Of a DNA stretch of 64,000 nucleotides, positions 32,974 to 45,085 are shown one piece after another. The translations under genes were made by a program, and so were the position numbers. The notes below the pieces were generated by a model that searched no databases, was not told where the DNA came from, and was given only the letters and a program-made list of their open reading frames with translations. This stretch comes from Rutpela maculata. Taxonomy: Eukaryota; Arthropoda; Insecta; Coleoptera; Cerambycidae. Every line of letters begins with the position of its first letter. The first letter of the stretch is position 1. Location: NCBI GenBank assembly GCA_936432065.2, contig OW386285.2, positions 263,446,317 to 263,510,316 of the forward strand, written 5' to 3'.

Positions 32974-35841
32974 TCATACTATATCTAAGCCGTTTAATGC
33001 CTCTGTGAACTCATTAATAGTGTAGAAACACTTGCTGAGTAAAAATTTTTTCAGTTCTTTTTTAAATTGGAGAGATGTTAATTCTTTCATATAGGTTGGG
33101 AGTAGATTATAGAACTTAGTTCCTGCAAATACTGGTGATTTTTCATATTTTGAGTAGGAGTGTTTTATGGGCTGAAAATTGTTTTTACCTCTGGTATTGA
33201 AGTGATGTATTTGGGCATGAGTTTGGAAAAGATTTTTGTTATCATGTACATATGTTAAAATTTTTAACAGGTAGGTGGTAGTTAGAGTTAAAATTTTGTG
33301 TTCGTGAAAAATATCTCTACAAGATGTACGAGGGTTTACATTGAAAATTAGTCTAAGGATAGCTTTTTGTTTTATAAATATTCTATTAGCCTTTGTAGAT
33401 TGCCCCCAGACAGCAATATTGTAGTTCATGACAGAGTGGAATTTCGCATAATATACTGATACAAGGGATTTTGTGTCTAATTTGTTTTTTAGAGATTTAA
33501 TTAGAAAATAAAGTTTGTTTAGTTTTTTACATGTAAGATCAATATGGTTATGCCTAGAGAACTGTTCATCAACCATTGTGCCTAAGAATTTTGTTGTATT
33601 GACTGCATTTAGAGGTTCATTGTGAAAGTGGAAATTGAAATTGTGTTCAGTTTTTAGACTCATTCCGAATTGGTTTTTCCTAGATTAATAATGAGACAGT
33701 TTTGTAGGCACCAATTGCTGAACTCATTTAATGTGATGTTGACTTTCTGCTGTACTTCTGTGGAAGTTTTACCTGATAAAATTATGGAGGTGTCGTCTGC
33801 ATATATAAATACCTTTCCGTTTGTGATGTAATTGGGTAAGTCATTTATGTATAATAAAAACATGAGTGGACCAAGAACGCTTCCTTGCGGAGTACCAGTA
33901 TTTGTTGAGAATATTTCTGATTTTATATTGCCTTGCTTTACATGGAAGCATCTATTAGTGAGATAAGAGACCAGAAAATGGTTTATGTTTCCACGTAGGC
34001 CTAGGTTTGACAGTTTTTCAGACATAAAGTCGATGTTGAATGTGTCAAAGGCTCGGGTTAAGTCGAAGAAAATTCCAACAACAATTTCTTTATTGTCGGT
34101 TAGATTGTGTATGTGTTGAACAAACGAGAGTGTCGCAGTTTCTGTGGAGTGATTTTGTCTGAAGCCATGTTGGCTGTCTGTGAGGAGATGAAAAGCTTCA
34201 AGGTAACTATTTATTCTTTGAGCTAGTATAGTTTCGATGATTTTGGAGAAGATACTTATTAATGAGATAGGTCGATAATTATCAATATTTGTAGGATCTC
34301 CTCTCTTTAAGATGGGTACGAGAATTGCAAGTTTGAGCAAATCTGGAAATTGTCCGTGTAAGATGCATAGATTGGCGATGTGTGCAATTGGTTCTATGAG
34401 TATGCTACTACATTCTTTGATGAGTTTTACGGATACTTCGTCAAATCCCGTGCTTTTTTTATTAGGTAATGACTTGATGACTTTCAGAACCTCGTTTGGG
34501 GTAACTGGGGTAAGGTACATATTGGAGTTGACATTGGAGGACGTCGTGCATCTTTTAGGGATAGTGGCGTTAAAGTGTATCTTATCTTATCCTCTACGAT
34601 CGAGGAAAAGTATTTACCAAAAGTTTGTGCTACTTCCATATCATCAGTGATGGTTTTGTTGTCATGGTTAATAGTTAAGTTATTTTCACTTATTTTATGA
34701 TTTGGGTTATTAACTAGGTTCCACAATGCTTTACTATGGTTATTGGATTGTTTGATTTTACGCATGTACAATGTTTGTTTTTCGATTTTAATCTCATTTT
34801 CTATAGTTTTCTTCGTTGTTTTATATTTGTTGTGTAATATTTCAGAGGGGTATTGTTTTCTTAAGTGGTTTAAATGTTTGAGATCTTGTAATTTTGTTGT
34901 AAGGTTAGGAGTGAAAATGATTTTAGGCTGTTTATTTGTTATGTTCTTTTTTGTGATTATTGGAAAGGCAGCCTCAAAGCACCACTGGAAGTGTTCCCAG
35001 AAGGAACCGTATGCCTCGTTTATGTCCATGTATGGAGTGTTATAAAAGTTTTTTGTGAGAACTATATCGCTCTTAAAGAGTTTTTTGAATTCCGATATGG
35101 AAAGTTCATTGACCTTTTTAAGTTGTGGTCTGGCTTTGATGTTCTTGTGAGCTGTGTTATCAGTAACATCTCTCCAGGTTACTACCTGTGCATAGTGATC
35201 AGAAAGTCCTGGATCGAAGTTGTCGCATAGTAAATTGCCTTTGTCAATGTTAGTTAGTATGTAGTCAATGCTGCTTTGTGTTAGATAGCTGCCCGAGTTA
35301 GCGACCCTCGTAGGGCAATCAAAGAGAGACAATAGTCCATATGATTGTATTATATCTTCTAATAATAAAGTGTTTAGTGATTTATTCCTACTATCGATGT
35401 TAAAATCTCCGCATATAAAAATATTTTTATATCTGTTTGTTACTCTTGTTAGCAAGTTTGACAGTTGCTGCTTGGGGATCTATAAAGGCAGATGATGCAG
35501 GTATCTTTTAAATATGACATTGCATAGCATTCAAATGATAATTCAATTGATAAGTCGCAAATATTTTTTAAGTTTTTACATTCACTTGCAATGCCATGTT
35601 TAGCAAAAATTACTGTACCGCCATGTATGTGTCTTTGGCGACAGTAGTTGCTGATTTGCTGATATCCTAAAATATTTATTTGTTCAATCTGTGTTTTGCA
35701 AGCCCAGTGTTCACTAAGGCACAGAAAATTAGGATTTATTTCATTTACTAGGAGATCAACTGTGTTTACTTTATTTGTGATACATTGTATGTTTAAATTT
35801 AACAGATTAAGATTAGATTTTTCTACCTGTAGTGAGTTCAC
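32974..35841 (-). pseudogene. CR1/L2-like ORF2: endonuclease and reverse transcriptase
   Basis: Endonuclease blocks appear in two frames: 35841-35449 has LNIQCITNK, CLSEHWA and GGTVIFAKHG; 35455-34484 has ICGDFNID, SSIDYILTN and SDHYAQV. The RT (34520-33660) has NKKSTGFDEVS, DNYRPISLIS, DLTRAFDT, GTPQGSVLGPLMFLLYINDL and an intact FIYADDTS. The C-terminal region follows in a third frame (33663-32974: FLGTMVDEQFSRHNHI, YYAKFHSVMNY, VWGQS). At least three frame changes separate the pieces. The endonuclease would nick target DNA and the RT would prime from the nick; this copy can do neither. Confidence 0.88.
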
Positions 35842-35951
35842 ATTGGCACTGATAGGATTATTTTTTTGATTTGCTATGTTTTTAGTGATGCAACGGTTTT
35901 TTTCTGAAAATTTTTTAGACCTTTGTGGTCATACTTCTGAACAATTGTTTT

Positions 35952-37045
35952 TCATGGCCACATTTCTTCAGAGAACACTTTACTCGTATCTGATTGGCTG
36001 ACTCCGACTTTGAAAGCTGCAATTTCATTAGAGAAAGTTTTCAGTTTAGAGCACCGTGAGACTTTGATATCATGTTCACTCATATATTTAGTGACATCCT
36101 CCTCAGAAGTATCTGGTTCTAGACGGGATATGAAAATCCAACTTAAGGGATCGACAGCTCTGAGATTATTGCTATTTTCATTTTGTCCTATGATTGTTTT
36201 TTGTTTAAACCTTCTGTTGTTTCTTGGGAATATAAATCCATCTGTATTATTCTCTTGGGTGTCATTATTTTCACTGTTTGTTGGTGAGGTGTTCTGCATT
36301 GTTTTGCTGGTGATATTAATTGCGTCATAATTTTTGTCATCATTAGACGGGGTTTCTACCAAGTTCAACATTTTCGCCATAATTTGTCTTTGTTTACTCT
36401 CTAAGTCATGTAGACTTTTTTGTTGGACTTGTTTAGAAGTGTCAGGTGTGTCCTATTTTTATAGTTGAGTTGTATTGTGGATTTTTTTCTCTCCTTATCT
36501 ATGGAACTTTTTTGTTCAAGATTGTTTGATACATTAGATTTTTTGGTTACATTGTTACCCAGGTTGTTTAATGTCATTTTAATATTATTTAAATCTTCTG
36601 TGTATGATAGTATTTTTTTGTCAATCTCGGCCAGGATGAATTCTTGAATTTCTTTACCAAGTGTGTTGTTATTTTCTGGTGGGTGATCGACTTTATTTAT
36701 TAACTTCTCCCTTTTGTAAGCCTCATTTTCTTTTTGTAAGTTGTAAATTTCTTGCTTTAGTAGAGCAATTTCTTGTGATAAAATTATATTATGGTGTTTT
36801 AAGTCCTGATTTTCTTTTGTCAATAATTCATTTGATGCTGTTAATGACAGTATGTCTGTTGCTTCAGATTCTATATTATTTGTGGATAATTGGTCAGTTA
36901 ATTTGAAATCACAACAAGTAACTCGTACAGCACAGCTATTGTGATATGTATTTTTACACTTTGGACACTTAATAAACTTTTTTGATGCTGGTTTATTGCA
37001 ATAATTGCAGAGCTCTTTGGCAGACACCATACTACTGTCGGCCAT
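35952..37045 (-). pseudogene. CR1/L2-like ORF1 (zinc finger, coiled coil, RRM-like)
   Basis: First part (37045-36401): ELCNYCNKPASKKFIKCPKC then HNSC, a PHD-like zinc finger at residues ~12-40. A Leu/Glu/Lys-rich coiled coil follows at about 70-115 (LKHHNIILSQEIALLKQEIY). Second part (36380-35952), after a frame break: DPLSWIFISRLEPDTSEED ... SRCSKLKTF, which looks like an RRM-type fold used by LINE ORF1 proteins to bind RNA. The two parts belonged to one ORF of about 360 residues. Confidence 0.7.
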
Positions 37046-37342
37046 CTTACTCTTAATTTAATTTTAACTGAAACCCTAACCGAAAACGGCACCATAATTA
37101 CGAATTTTTCCTAACCGTAACTGAAACCGAAGACTGAAATGTGAGAGTCTGAAAAACCGAAACCGTAACCGAAAACCGAATTCATGCTGCTTTGAAAACC
37201 AAAACCGAAAACCAAATTAACGCTGCTCCAAAAACCGAATCCGTAACCGAAACTGAACCGAAATAAATTTCGGTTTCGGTCCCTGTCCCGAGGACCCAGT
37301 GCCAGATCTAGGGTGGCCGTCAAGGAAACGGAAAAGATAATT

Positions 37343-37980
37343 GAGGAGCATTTGTGCAAAACCCGATAAATCTAGTTTTGATGGAAAATGAATTATACAT
37401 CGTTTCTTACTAACAAAAGGGTCTTCTATCGATATATGAAACCAGATTCGACCAGAGGCCGATATTTCCCTTGTAAAACCCTATATAAACTTGATCACTT
37501 CGAGCAAATACCGATAAATCCAATATTTCGAGCAAATACCGATAAATCCAAAATCCAATATTTGGAATAAACTTGAAACGGATATAGGTACTATACTAAA
37601 GTCATAGGCGGCGCATTTCTACAAAAAAAGAAAGTAATTTTTTTGGTCATATTTTTTTAATTTCTCACTTTTTTAACTCCTTTCGGTGGGGACAACGTAC
37701 TGATAAATTTTCCGCACATCATGGTAAATGACCTTGTAAATACATCATTTCAAAAATTTTGTGCAAAAACCGATAATTCCAATAATTTTGTGCAAAAGCC
37801 GATAAATCCAATGATTTTTGAATCTTGCCAAAATTTTAGGATTCCTCGGTTCAACCTTTAAGACATGTTTTGCCGAAAAATGTATTTAAAAATATCCAAT
37901 CGATTGCATAGTATACATTTTCGTCAATTTGCTGAGAAATGCAAAAACTGGATTTATCAGGTTTTGCATGAATGCTCCTC
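37343..37980. repeat. Foldback element with CCGATAAATCCAA tandem units
   Basis: GAGGAGCATTTGTGCAAAAC at the left pairs with TTTTGCATGAATGCTCCTC at the right. The interior has repeated CCGATAAATCCAATATTT and GTGCAAAANCCGATAA words (37508-37560, 37755-37820). No gene is seen. Confidence 0.65.
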
Positions 37981-38496
37981 AATTGTGCCAATGATTGACA
38001 ACTCAACAGAAATAGTTTATACACAAACAAGTATCTGGAATATATCAAATATCTTCTAAAGTTGGGTCAAAATGTGAAGGTGAAGTAGGCAATAAAATAG
38101 AACTCCCATTCTCTATTAATCTGGTATACAAAAACCCACTCTGATTACCTGCAGAATTACATTTTATTACTCTGTCTGTGGGTGCATGCGGGCATAAAAT
38201 ATATCCTTCCCTGTTTAATGTTTTATTATTAATTTCACGTTCGCAATTTTGACTAAACGATAGATGGAACAAAGTATAGTTCATAACTTATATACAGTGC
38301 ATATAAAAACCTCAAAGCTGCCGACCGGGCTAATGTAAGGGGAGACCGGAACATGCTTTATTTTCCTATACCATATTAAATAATAAATATAATGTATTAA
38401 TAGATAAAATTACTCTTATGTAAAATATGTTATGGTATTATTAAAATAAAAAACAAACTGAAACTCACCTTTTTTTTAATTAAGATTTCTAACTCT

Positions 38497-40565
38497 ATAG
38501 CGGCAGATCTGGTTTTGAAATAAAACAACTTTTTTTAAAGAAAATTTTTGACAATTCGGTTATACGCGTTCTCTTTTATCATGTTATCAAGTTAGTTCAG
38601 CTTAATCACATCAGGTGGGGCAGGAATTCGCATTTAAAATTCGCAAAAACATGTTTTTTTCACGATAACTTTGTTATTATTGACTTGAGAACAAAAAATT
38701 AAATTAAAAATTGAAGAAGACCTCACGGAAGCGTATAATCTGGTAATTTTTTTTCAAATCGGACGGTAACTTTTTTTAAAATATACGTTTTTTTGCCGTA
38801 ACACTAATATACAGAAAAGTAATTCCTTACTTTTTTCACGAAAAAGAGGAGTTAGGGGGCTGAGATTTTTTTAGGTAGGTGAAATAGATAAGAATTGATG
38901 GAGCTGGAGGATGGGGGTGGTGGGCCAATTAGGGGAGACGGAGGAGGTAGGGAAAGGAAAATTATTCAACCCTCCCGAACTTTTTTGCCTGTCATGCGAT
39001 TTTGAAAAACCAAAATGGAATTTGTTCACTTTTATCTCTGCATTTGACTGATTAATTTTTTAAATTTTTTTCAAATAAACAAATTTGTGGGAGGGGAAAA
39101 ACTTTTTGCATTTTTTTTCAAATGCGTTTTTTTTACATAGGAAAGGGTTCAGAGGAGAAACTTTTTTACCGGTAAGTGAGGATCTTTTTTATCTTTATTT
39201 AAAAAAAAAATCGCAATCCAAGCAATAGGAAGGGAGAGAGGGGGCATAATGTGTAATGTATAATAACCTGCCTGTGTTTCGAACTTGCGATCCTTGGATT
39301 TCAAGCTATAATTCTACCTATTACGCCACCAGACACTATTTCCGAAAGCGATAATATTGCTAATATAATGTCACTATTTGAAAATCATGTCTACGTTTTA
39401 ATATTATATTGTTATGAAATATATATTGGTTAAATATGTAAATAAATGATAGAAAATAACATTTAAAAAAAATTCTATTCAATTACAAATCTAGAAAAAT
39501 CAGAAAACGGTTTTTTTAATTTTAAATGATTAATAACTTTTTATTTACTTGATTTTGTAAAAAGACAAATTATGTTTGTTTTAAGCATTTTTAATGTTAT
39601 AACACCAACTTAGTTGTTAAAGTACTCGTCCAAATCTAAGGTTTGTGCAATGTGTACACTATAGTAATAGCGCAACTTATTTATAAACTGCCATTTTGGC
39701 AGTTTAATATTTGATAAAGGGTACATTGACAAAATATGGGAAAAAAAATTTATATTGCTGAATATCAAGGTCCGAAGTCCCTATCCCTTTTCCTTAACCC
39801 TTTATTCCCGCAAACGCATTATGCCCCCTCCCTCCTTTCCTATTGCTTGGATTGCGATAATTTTTTTTTAAATAAAGATAAAAAAGATCCTCATTTACCT
39901 GTAAAAAAATTTCTCCTCTGAACCCTTTCCTACGTAAAAAAGCAAAAAGTTTTTCCCCTCCCACAAATTTGTTTATTTGAAAAAAAATAAAAAAAATTAA
40001 TCAGTTAAATACTAGAGATAACAGCGAACAAATTCTATTTTGGTTTTTCAAAATCGCACGACAGGGGAAAAAGTTTGGGGAGCGGGGTTGAATAATTTTC
40101 CTTTCCCTACCTCCTCTCCTAATTAACCCACTACCCTCCGGCTCCATTAATTCTTATCTATTTCACCTATCTCAAAAAAATCTCAGCCTAACTCCATTTT
40201 TTTGTGAAAAAATTAAGGAATTAATTTTTTGTATATGAGCGTTACGGCAAAAAAACGTGTATTTAAAAAAAAAATCATGAAAAGTTACCATTTGATTTGA
40301 AAAAATTTTTACCAGATTATGCGTTTCCACGAGGTCTTCAATTTTTCATTAAACATTTTTTTCGTCAACTCAATAATAACACGTTATCATGAAAAAAAGT
40401 GTTTTTGCTAATTTTAAATACGAACTTCTACCCCACCTCTAGTGATTAAGGTGAACTAACTTGATAACATGATAAAAGAGAACGCGTGTAACCGAACTGT
40501 CAAAAAAAAAATTTAGAAAAAGTTGGTTTCAAAACTCTTATTTTTCTCGCCAGATCCGCTCCAGT
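38497..40565. mobile_element. Foldback element, ~2 kb, arms ~750 bp
   Basis: Long inverted arms (about 38497-39250 and 39815-40565) share CGCGTTCTCTTTTATCATG, AGGTAGGTGAAATAGATAAG and AACAAATTTGTGGGAGGGG. The end motifs are near AGCGGCAGATCTGG. The centre holds a tRNA-like sequence (minus strand) and AT-rich DNA. The ORF 39736-39921 lies in an arm and is a by-product. The duplication is not resolved. Confidence 0.75.
39274..39343 (-). pseudogene. tRNA-like sequence in the loop of the foldback element
   Basis: Read leftward: TGGCGTAATAGGTAG (A-box-like), CTTGAAATCC (anticodon-loop-like with TGA) and GCAAGTTCGAAAC (B-box-like), at tRNA spacing. The stems do not pair properly, so it is a relic or a pol III promoter module. 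Confidence 0.4.
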
Positions 40566-41045
40566 ACTAGTGATATAGTTATGAGAATCACCATGTTAAA
40601 CTTGGATGAACAGAGTCGTACTTCGAATTTATGAATTTATCTGTCAATGTCATGAAGGACGGGCAATGCGCTCACCAATGTATAAGATAGTCCTATCTTG
40701 ACACAAGCAAAACAGAGATTTTTTAATTTACCAGAAACGGCTTTAAGTTTCTGTTTACCAAAAACACTATTTTTGAATCTAGTATTATTGTGTTCATTTT
40801 AATACATAAAAATTTGAAGTACTCTGTAATACTCTTGTCAGCACATCTTAGCTCCGATTTTGACATTTTTGTGGGCAGTTCCTTCAGCCTTTTTTTACGT
40901 GCACTAGAAGTACGTTATATGTTCAAAGTCATCAATAAAAGTTAAAAATGTAATATAAAAATAAATTTTGTTAAATAATTTAATGAATGTAATTACACTA
41001 AAATACACAGGAAAAAAATAACATACCGGGAGAAAGAGACAAGTG
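40566..41045. other. Unassigned intronic spacer
   Basis: AT-rich intronic sequence with no recognised gene or repeat boundary. Confidence 0.4.
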
Positions 41046-41053
41046 TTCTGACT

Positions 41054-41311
41054 CAGTGCCGGTTTTAGATATAAATTGCCCCTAGGCTCAGGTCAGTTTT
41101 GCGCCCCCCTGCCGCTTGCTATTAGTTTATGGGCAAGGGACAAAAACTTTTTTTTAGTCCGAAAAAAAAAAAATTGAAGAACGGGGGGGGGGGAGAAAAT
41201 CCAAGAAAAACTTTTTTGGTCCGAAAATTTTTTTACCTGTTTATAGGCACCCCCCATAAAGCGGCGCCCCTAGGCCCAGGCCTATGAGGCCTAGTCACAA
41301 AACCGGCTCTG
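41054..41311. mobile_element. hAT MITE, 258 bp
   Basis: Ends CAGTGCCGGTTTTAG and ACAAAACCGGCTCTG are of hAT type. Flanks TTCTGACT (41046-41053) and TTCTTACT (41312-41319) form an 8-bp duplication with one mismatch. The inside is T/A runs and a G run. Confidence 0.8.
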
Positions 41312-41390
41312 TTCTTACTTCTCCACCACAAAATCACTGCATTTCCCATATTTCAAAATGGAAACCTATACATTTATCACAGATTTAACT

Positions 41391-44260
41391 TATAGTGGAG
41401 TAAAATTAAAATTTGTAGGGAATTGTTTTACAATAGCAATTTTTTTTGCCGGAACTTGTTGGAAACATTACAAGGAGTGTAGCAATAAGTTTTAGATTAA
41501 ATCCGCAAAGTCATTTGTTTAAACAAAAGAATGTTAAAAATTGTGTTTTTTCGCAGTTTTTCTTAAATATCTCTGGTTGCATAGCTCTTATTGCAATGAA
41601 TAAAAAAAGAGATTATACGTAATAATATTCCAAAAAAAAACTAGATTTATCTGTACCTTTTTGATGAATTTCTTTAGTTGCAATAAAAAAGAACAATAAA
41701 GAGAAGCCATTTTTAAACTATTGATGATAACTTAAACAATGATGTGACTATTACAAATAAATATCTTGTATTTCTGCTTATGTCATTGCTAAAAATATTA
41801 TTTTGGGTATTCAGCAGATAACTTTCAAAGAAACCAATTGGAGGCAGGTTTTCTTAAATATATTGGCATGATCAGATTTAGATCACCAGTATATAGAAAG
41901 AATGGTTATTTTCTATATGATAGAAGTTGACGAGTTTGTCTGTAAGGGGACTTCTTGTTGATATCCTAGCTTGGTCAGATTTAGATCAGCGGTATATGAA
42001 AGGAACGGATTGTTTCTTTGAAAGTTATCTGCTGAATACCCAAAATAATGTTTTTTTAGCAATGATGTAACTATTTTGGCGAAAAGGAAACGATACCTCT
42101 AGTGGAGCGAAATCGTCATATCAAATTTCAAGTTGGTATGTTGACAATATCGCCTAAAAAACAAAAGCAAAGTCGAAAATTGAATCGTCGATTGTTTAAG
42201 TGTATCAAGTCGCACAGCAAAAATTTTTCAGGTCGTAACTTTTATCTTCTTTTCAGTGATAGTAACAAAAAATTTTTTTTTTAAATGTTTAAACCATTTT
42301 TTCTTAATTTGTTTAATTCTTTTTTTTAAACAAATTCACTTTTCTCATCAATATTTTGCTCAAAATGAATGTCACATCTCATCTTCCAATTGGGGTAGGA
42401 AAAACTTTTTTTTTAATTGTTTATTTCTTTATGTGCTTTTAACACATGCTAGTAATTTTTATTATTGGTCAAAATATTGATGAGAAAAGTGAATTTGTTT
42501 AAAAAAAAATTAATAAAAAACGGTTTATAAATTTTTTGTTACTATCAGTGAAAAAAAGATAAAGAAGCTACAATCTGAAAAAAAAAATTGCTGTGCGACT
42601 TGATGTACTTAAATAATAATCGATAATTCAATTTTCGACTTTGCTTTTGTTTTTTAGGAGTTGTTGTCAACAACATACAACTTGAAATTTGGTATGACAA
42701 TGGGCTCATTTAGCAATTTTTTTTAAATTCATATTTCGAAAGTACACCTTGTAGTTAGTAGATGTGCAAAATATTAGATTTTTTTTCAACTCCTTCTCCC
42801 TCAAAATAAATAACGAAAACAGAACGCGCGAAAACGCAGTGTGACGTCAAGCCACCCGCACTCCAGCCAGCGGTCGACCGTCTGTGGGTTGACATAGTTT
42901 CATACGACAAGCAGAACAGACCGAATAACTCATAAACAGCGTTGCCAGTGGATAAAAAATTAACGTACTGGTATCGAAACAAAAAAAGTAATGATCTTAT
43001 TAAAAAAGTACAGATGTTAATTAAATTTTTTATACGATATCGAAGAATTTTAATGAAAATAAAAAAATACTTCGCCACTCAGATAGTTTTTATTTGTTTT
43101 GTGTATAAAAAATATGTTCGCAATATTCACTTGAACTGCGTTACTACAAAAAGAGCATCAGTGCATATTCTATGTGAAATACTTTCAGTGACCTGTAATC
43201 ACATGTTAAATTTTTATTAGCGTATGCAATAAGTATTTAATTTTTTCTCCCTCAGTGCACTATAACTTCTCAAGGACCACAAACATTTTTATAATTCCTA
43301 TAGACTGTAAATACTTAACTTCCTTGCGAATAATCCGGGTCGGTCCCTATTGCCATGCATCCATTAGACATTTTTTAAATGCAAAAATAACAGCTTATTC
43401 AAGCGAGAAACAGAGAAACAGAATTTTCGAAAGTGATGGAAAATCCGGAACTAACTTGCGAACAAAAACATGGTGTTCTTTTGATTCTGCCATATTTCAT
43501 GTCACGGATCATTATAAATTATTTTAAAATTTGTCGTCTAAGTTGAAAAATAAGTAAATAGAACTTCATATAAAAAAATGTAGCGATACAGTGAAAGCAG
43601 CACTGTCGTACTGATTGCGCTCTAAAAGTATTGATTTCAGTACAAATGTACTGACACTGGCAAAGCTGCTCATAAAGCCAGTCGAGCGGGTGCCGTGACA
43701 TGATCCGCGTGCTATCGGGCGTTTCAAATATGTTACAAATTGAAAATCAAATATTACAGTTAATATTAACGCTAGTGCCCTAATTTTTTCACTATATACT
43801 GAAAGTGTTAAATACTTACATAAAATGAAAAAATAAATAATAAATTACATATCACTAAATGAGCCTAAATGGGCTCATTAGAGGCATCGTTTCCTAAAAT
43901 TTTGTCAAAATAGATATATCACTGTTTAAGTTATCATCAATTGTTTAAAAATGGCTGCTCTTTATTGTTCTTATTTATTGCAACTTAACAAATTAACAAG
44001 AGAAGGTTCGGATAATTTTAGTTAAATTTTATTATGAATAATCTCTTTTTTTATTCATTGCATTAAAAAGAAGAAAACTGTGAAAAAACACAATTTTCAA
44101 CATTCTTTTGTTTCAACACATGACTTGCGGTACAAAGATTTAATCCAAAATTTTTTGCTATACTCCTTTTAATGTCTCTAACAAGTTCCAGCAAAAAAAA
44201 TTGCTATTGTAAGACAATTCCTTACAAAGTGATTTAGACTTAGTTTTACTCCGCTATTAT
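41391..44260. mobile_element. Foldback element, 2.9 kb, ending beside a splice acceptor
   Basis: Arms of about 370 bp (41391-41760 and 43915-44260) share GAATTGTTTTACAATAGCAA and TTTAAACTATTGATGATAAC-type blocks in inverted order. Terminal motif is near TAGTGGAGTAAAA / TTTTACTCCGCTA. The interior holds another hairpin (42075-42710) and unassigned sequence with scattered short ORFs. The right end lies about 20 bp before the acceptor of the exon at 44282. Confidence 0.75.
42100..42710. repeat. Inner hairpin of the 2.9-kb foldback element
   Basis: AATTGAATCGTCGATTGTTT, AGTCGCACAGCAA and TCACTTTTCTCATCAATATT on the left arm recur inverted at about 42460-42640. It is likely a separate element inserted in the larger one. 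Confidence 0.65.
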
Positions 44261-44281
44261 GTTTACTGGCATTTATTTTAG

Positions 44282-44536
44282 AAGTGAGAGTGGCTTCAAT
44301 TAACAGACCCTCAAAGCATAATACAAACTGTCGTAGCCTAGCAGATACAAAATCAAGTGTTTCTGGATCAGGAGCAAATCTCACAAATTTAACTTGTCAG
44401 GCTGGTCAACTGGGAGAATCATGTAATATTAGCTGCAAGTCCATATTTCAAAAAGATGATTATTGTGGAAACACCATCTGTAGTAGCAAGGGATGCTCTT
44501 GTTCTTGGGGATTACATGGAGAAAACTGCAATAAAG
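44282..44536 (+). CDS. Receptor gene, third visible exon (EGF-like)
   Basis: Acceptor GGCATTTATTTTAG ends at 44281 and the donor is AAAG/GTACAA at 44537. Entry phase 1 (residue E) and exit phase 1, the usual phase for EGF modules. It reads EVRVASINRPSKHNTNCRSL, LTCQAGQLGESCNISC and CSCSWGLHGENCNK, with nine cysteines. The C.C.WG..G..C ending is a classical EGF/laminin-EGF end. It follows directly on the MAM-like domain, as in Tie-like receptors. Confidence 0.85.
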
Positions 44537-44789
44537 GTACAAACTACATTATCTATCTATCTAGCAGTATAAATAGAAAAATATTATAAAACCACATACT
44601 AAGTTATAAAGCAAGATTTTTATATTGCTAATGTACATTTAAAAGAAATAAATAATGGCATAACATTATATCTTATATTTCGTAGTGAATGAAATATCAT
44701 AATGGGAATGCACCACTATATTGAAAGTTGATTTTTTTCTTTCATTGGAGAGATGATTATATATATGACCATTATCTCTATAATTAGCT

Positions 44790-44836
44790 CATCTCTTCAA
44801 AAAAATCTCATCATCAATCCATAATGAAAATTATCA

Positions 44837-44886
<50 letters not shown>

Positions 44887-44913
44887 TGATAATTTTCATT
44901 ATGGATTGATGAG

Positions 44914-45010
<97 letters not shown>

Positions 45011-45052
45011 TATATATATAATTTTTGATAATTTTCATTATGGATTGATGAG

Positions 45053-45084
<32 letters not shown>
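44790..45084. repeat. (AT)n microsatellite with interspersed repeat unit
   Basis: Long TA runs (44843-44880, 44921-45005, 45059-45084) alternate with a ~40-bp unit (TTTTTGATAATTTTCATTAT then GGATTGATGAGA). The unit occurs twice forward and once inverted at the left edge. ORFs here are only Ile-Tyr repeats. Confidence 0.9.
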
Positions 45085-45085
45085 G

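Larger units (their letters stand above)
32757..37055 (-). mobile_element. CR1/L2-like LINE, nearly full length, decayed
   Basis: Minus-strand element with a zinc-finger ORF1, an ORF2 with endonuclease and RT, and a 3' end in a short tandem tail (CAATCAATCAATCAA on the + strand, 32760-32774). Both ORFs are broken by several frameshifts. It lies in the second visible intron, antisense to the receptor gene. Confidence 0.82.
32554..37296. repeat. ACCGAA-rich element with GGTCC ends, split by a LINE
   Basis: Left GGTCCCGAGACAGGGACCG and right CGGTCCCTGTCCCGAGGACC are imperfect inverted ends. Between them and the LINE, both flanks are made of degenerate CCGTAACCGAAAACCG-type units (32572-32752 and 37066-37280). 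The same longer word, CACCATAATTACGA, occurs in both, so the element contains at least two internal repeats. ORFs here (for example 37111-37359 minus, rich in GFGYGFG) are products of the repeat. Confidence 0.65.

Noticed and set aside
34312..36906. Plus-strand ORFs opposite the CR1/L2-like LINE
   Set aside because: Antisense shadows; hydrophobic runs come from reading AT-rich coding sequence backwards.
37111..37359. Glycine/phenylalanine-rich protein (GFGYGFG repeats) on the minus strand
   Set aside because: Translation of the ACCGAA-type repeat; period and composition follow the DNA repeat.
38045..38284. Minus-strand ORF of 79 codons with three cysteines and ordinary-looking composition
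   Set aside because: No domain motif recognised, no splice or promoter context, and it lies between two foldback elements; could be chance.
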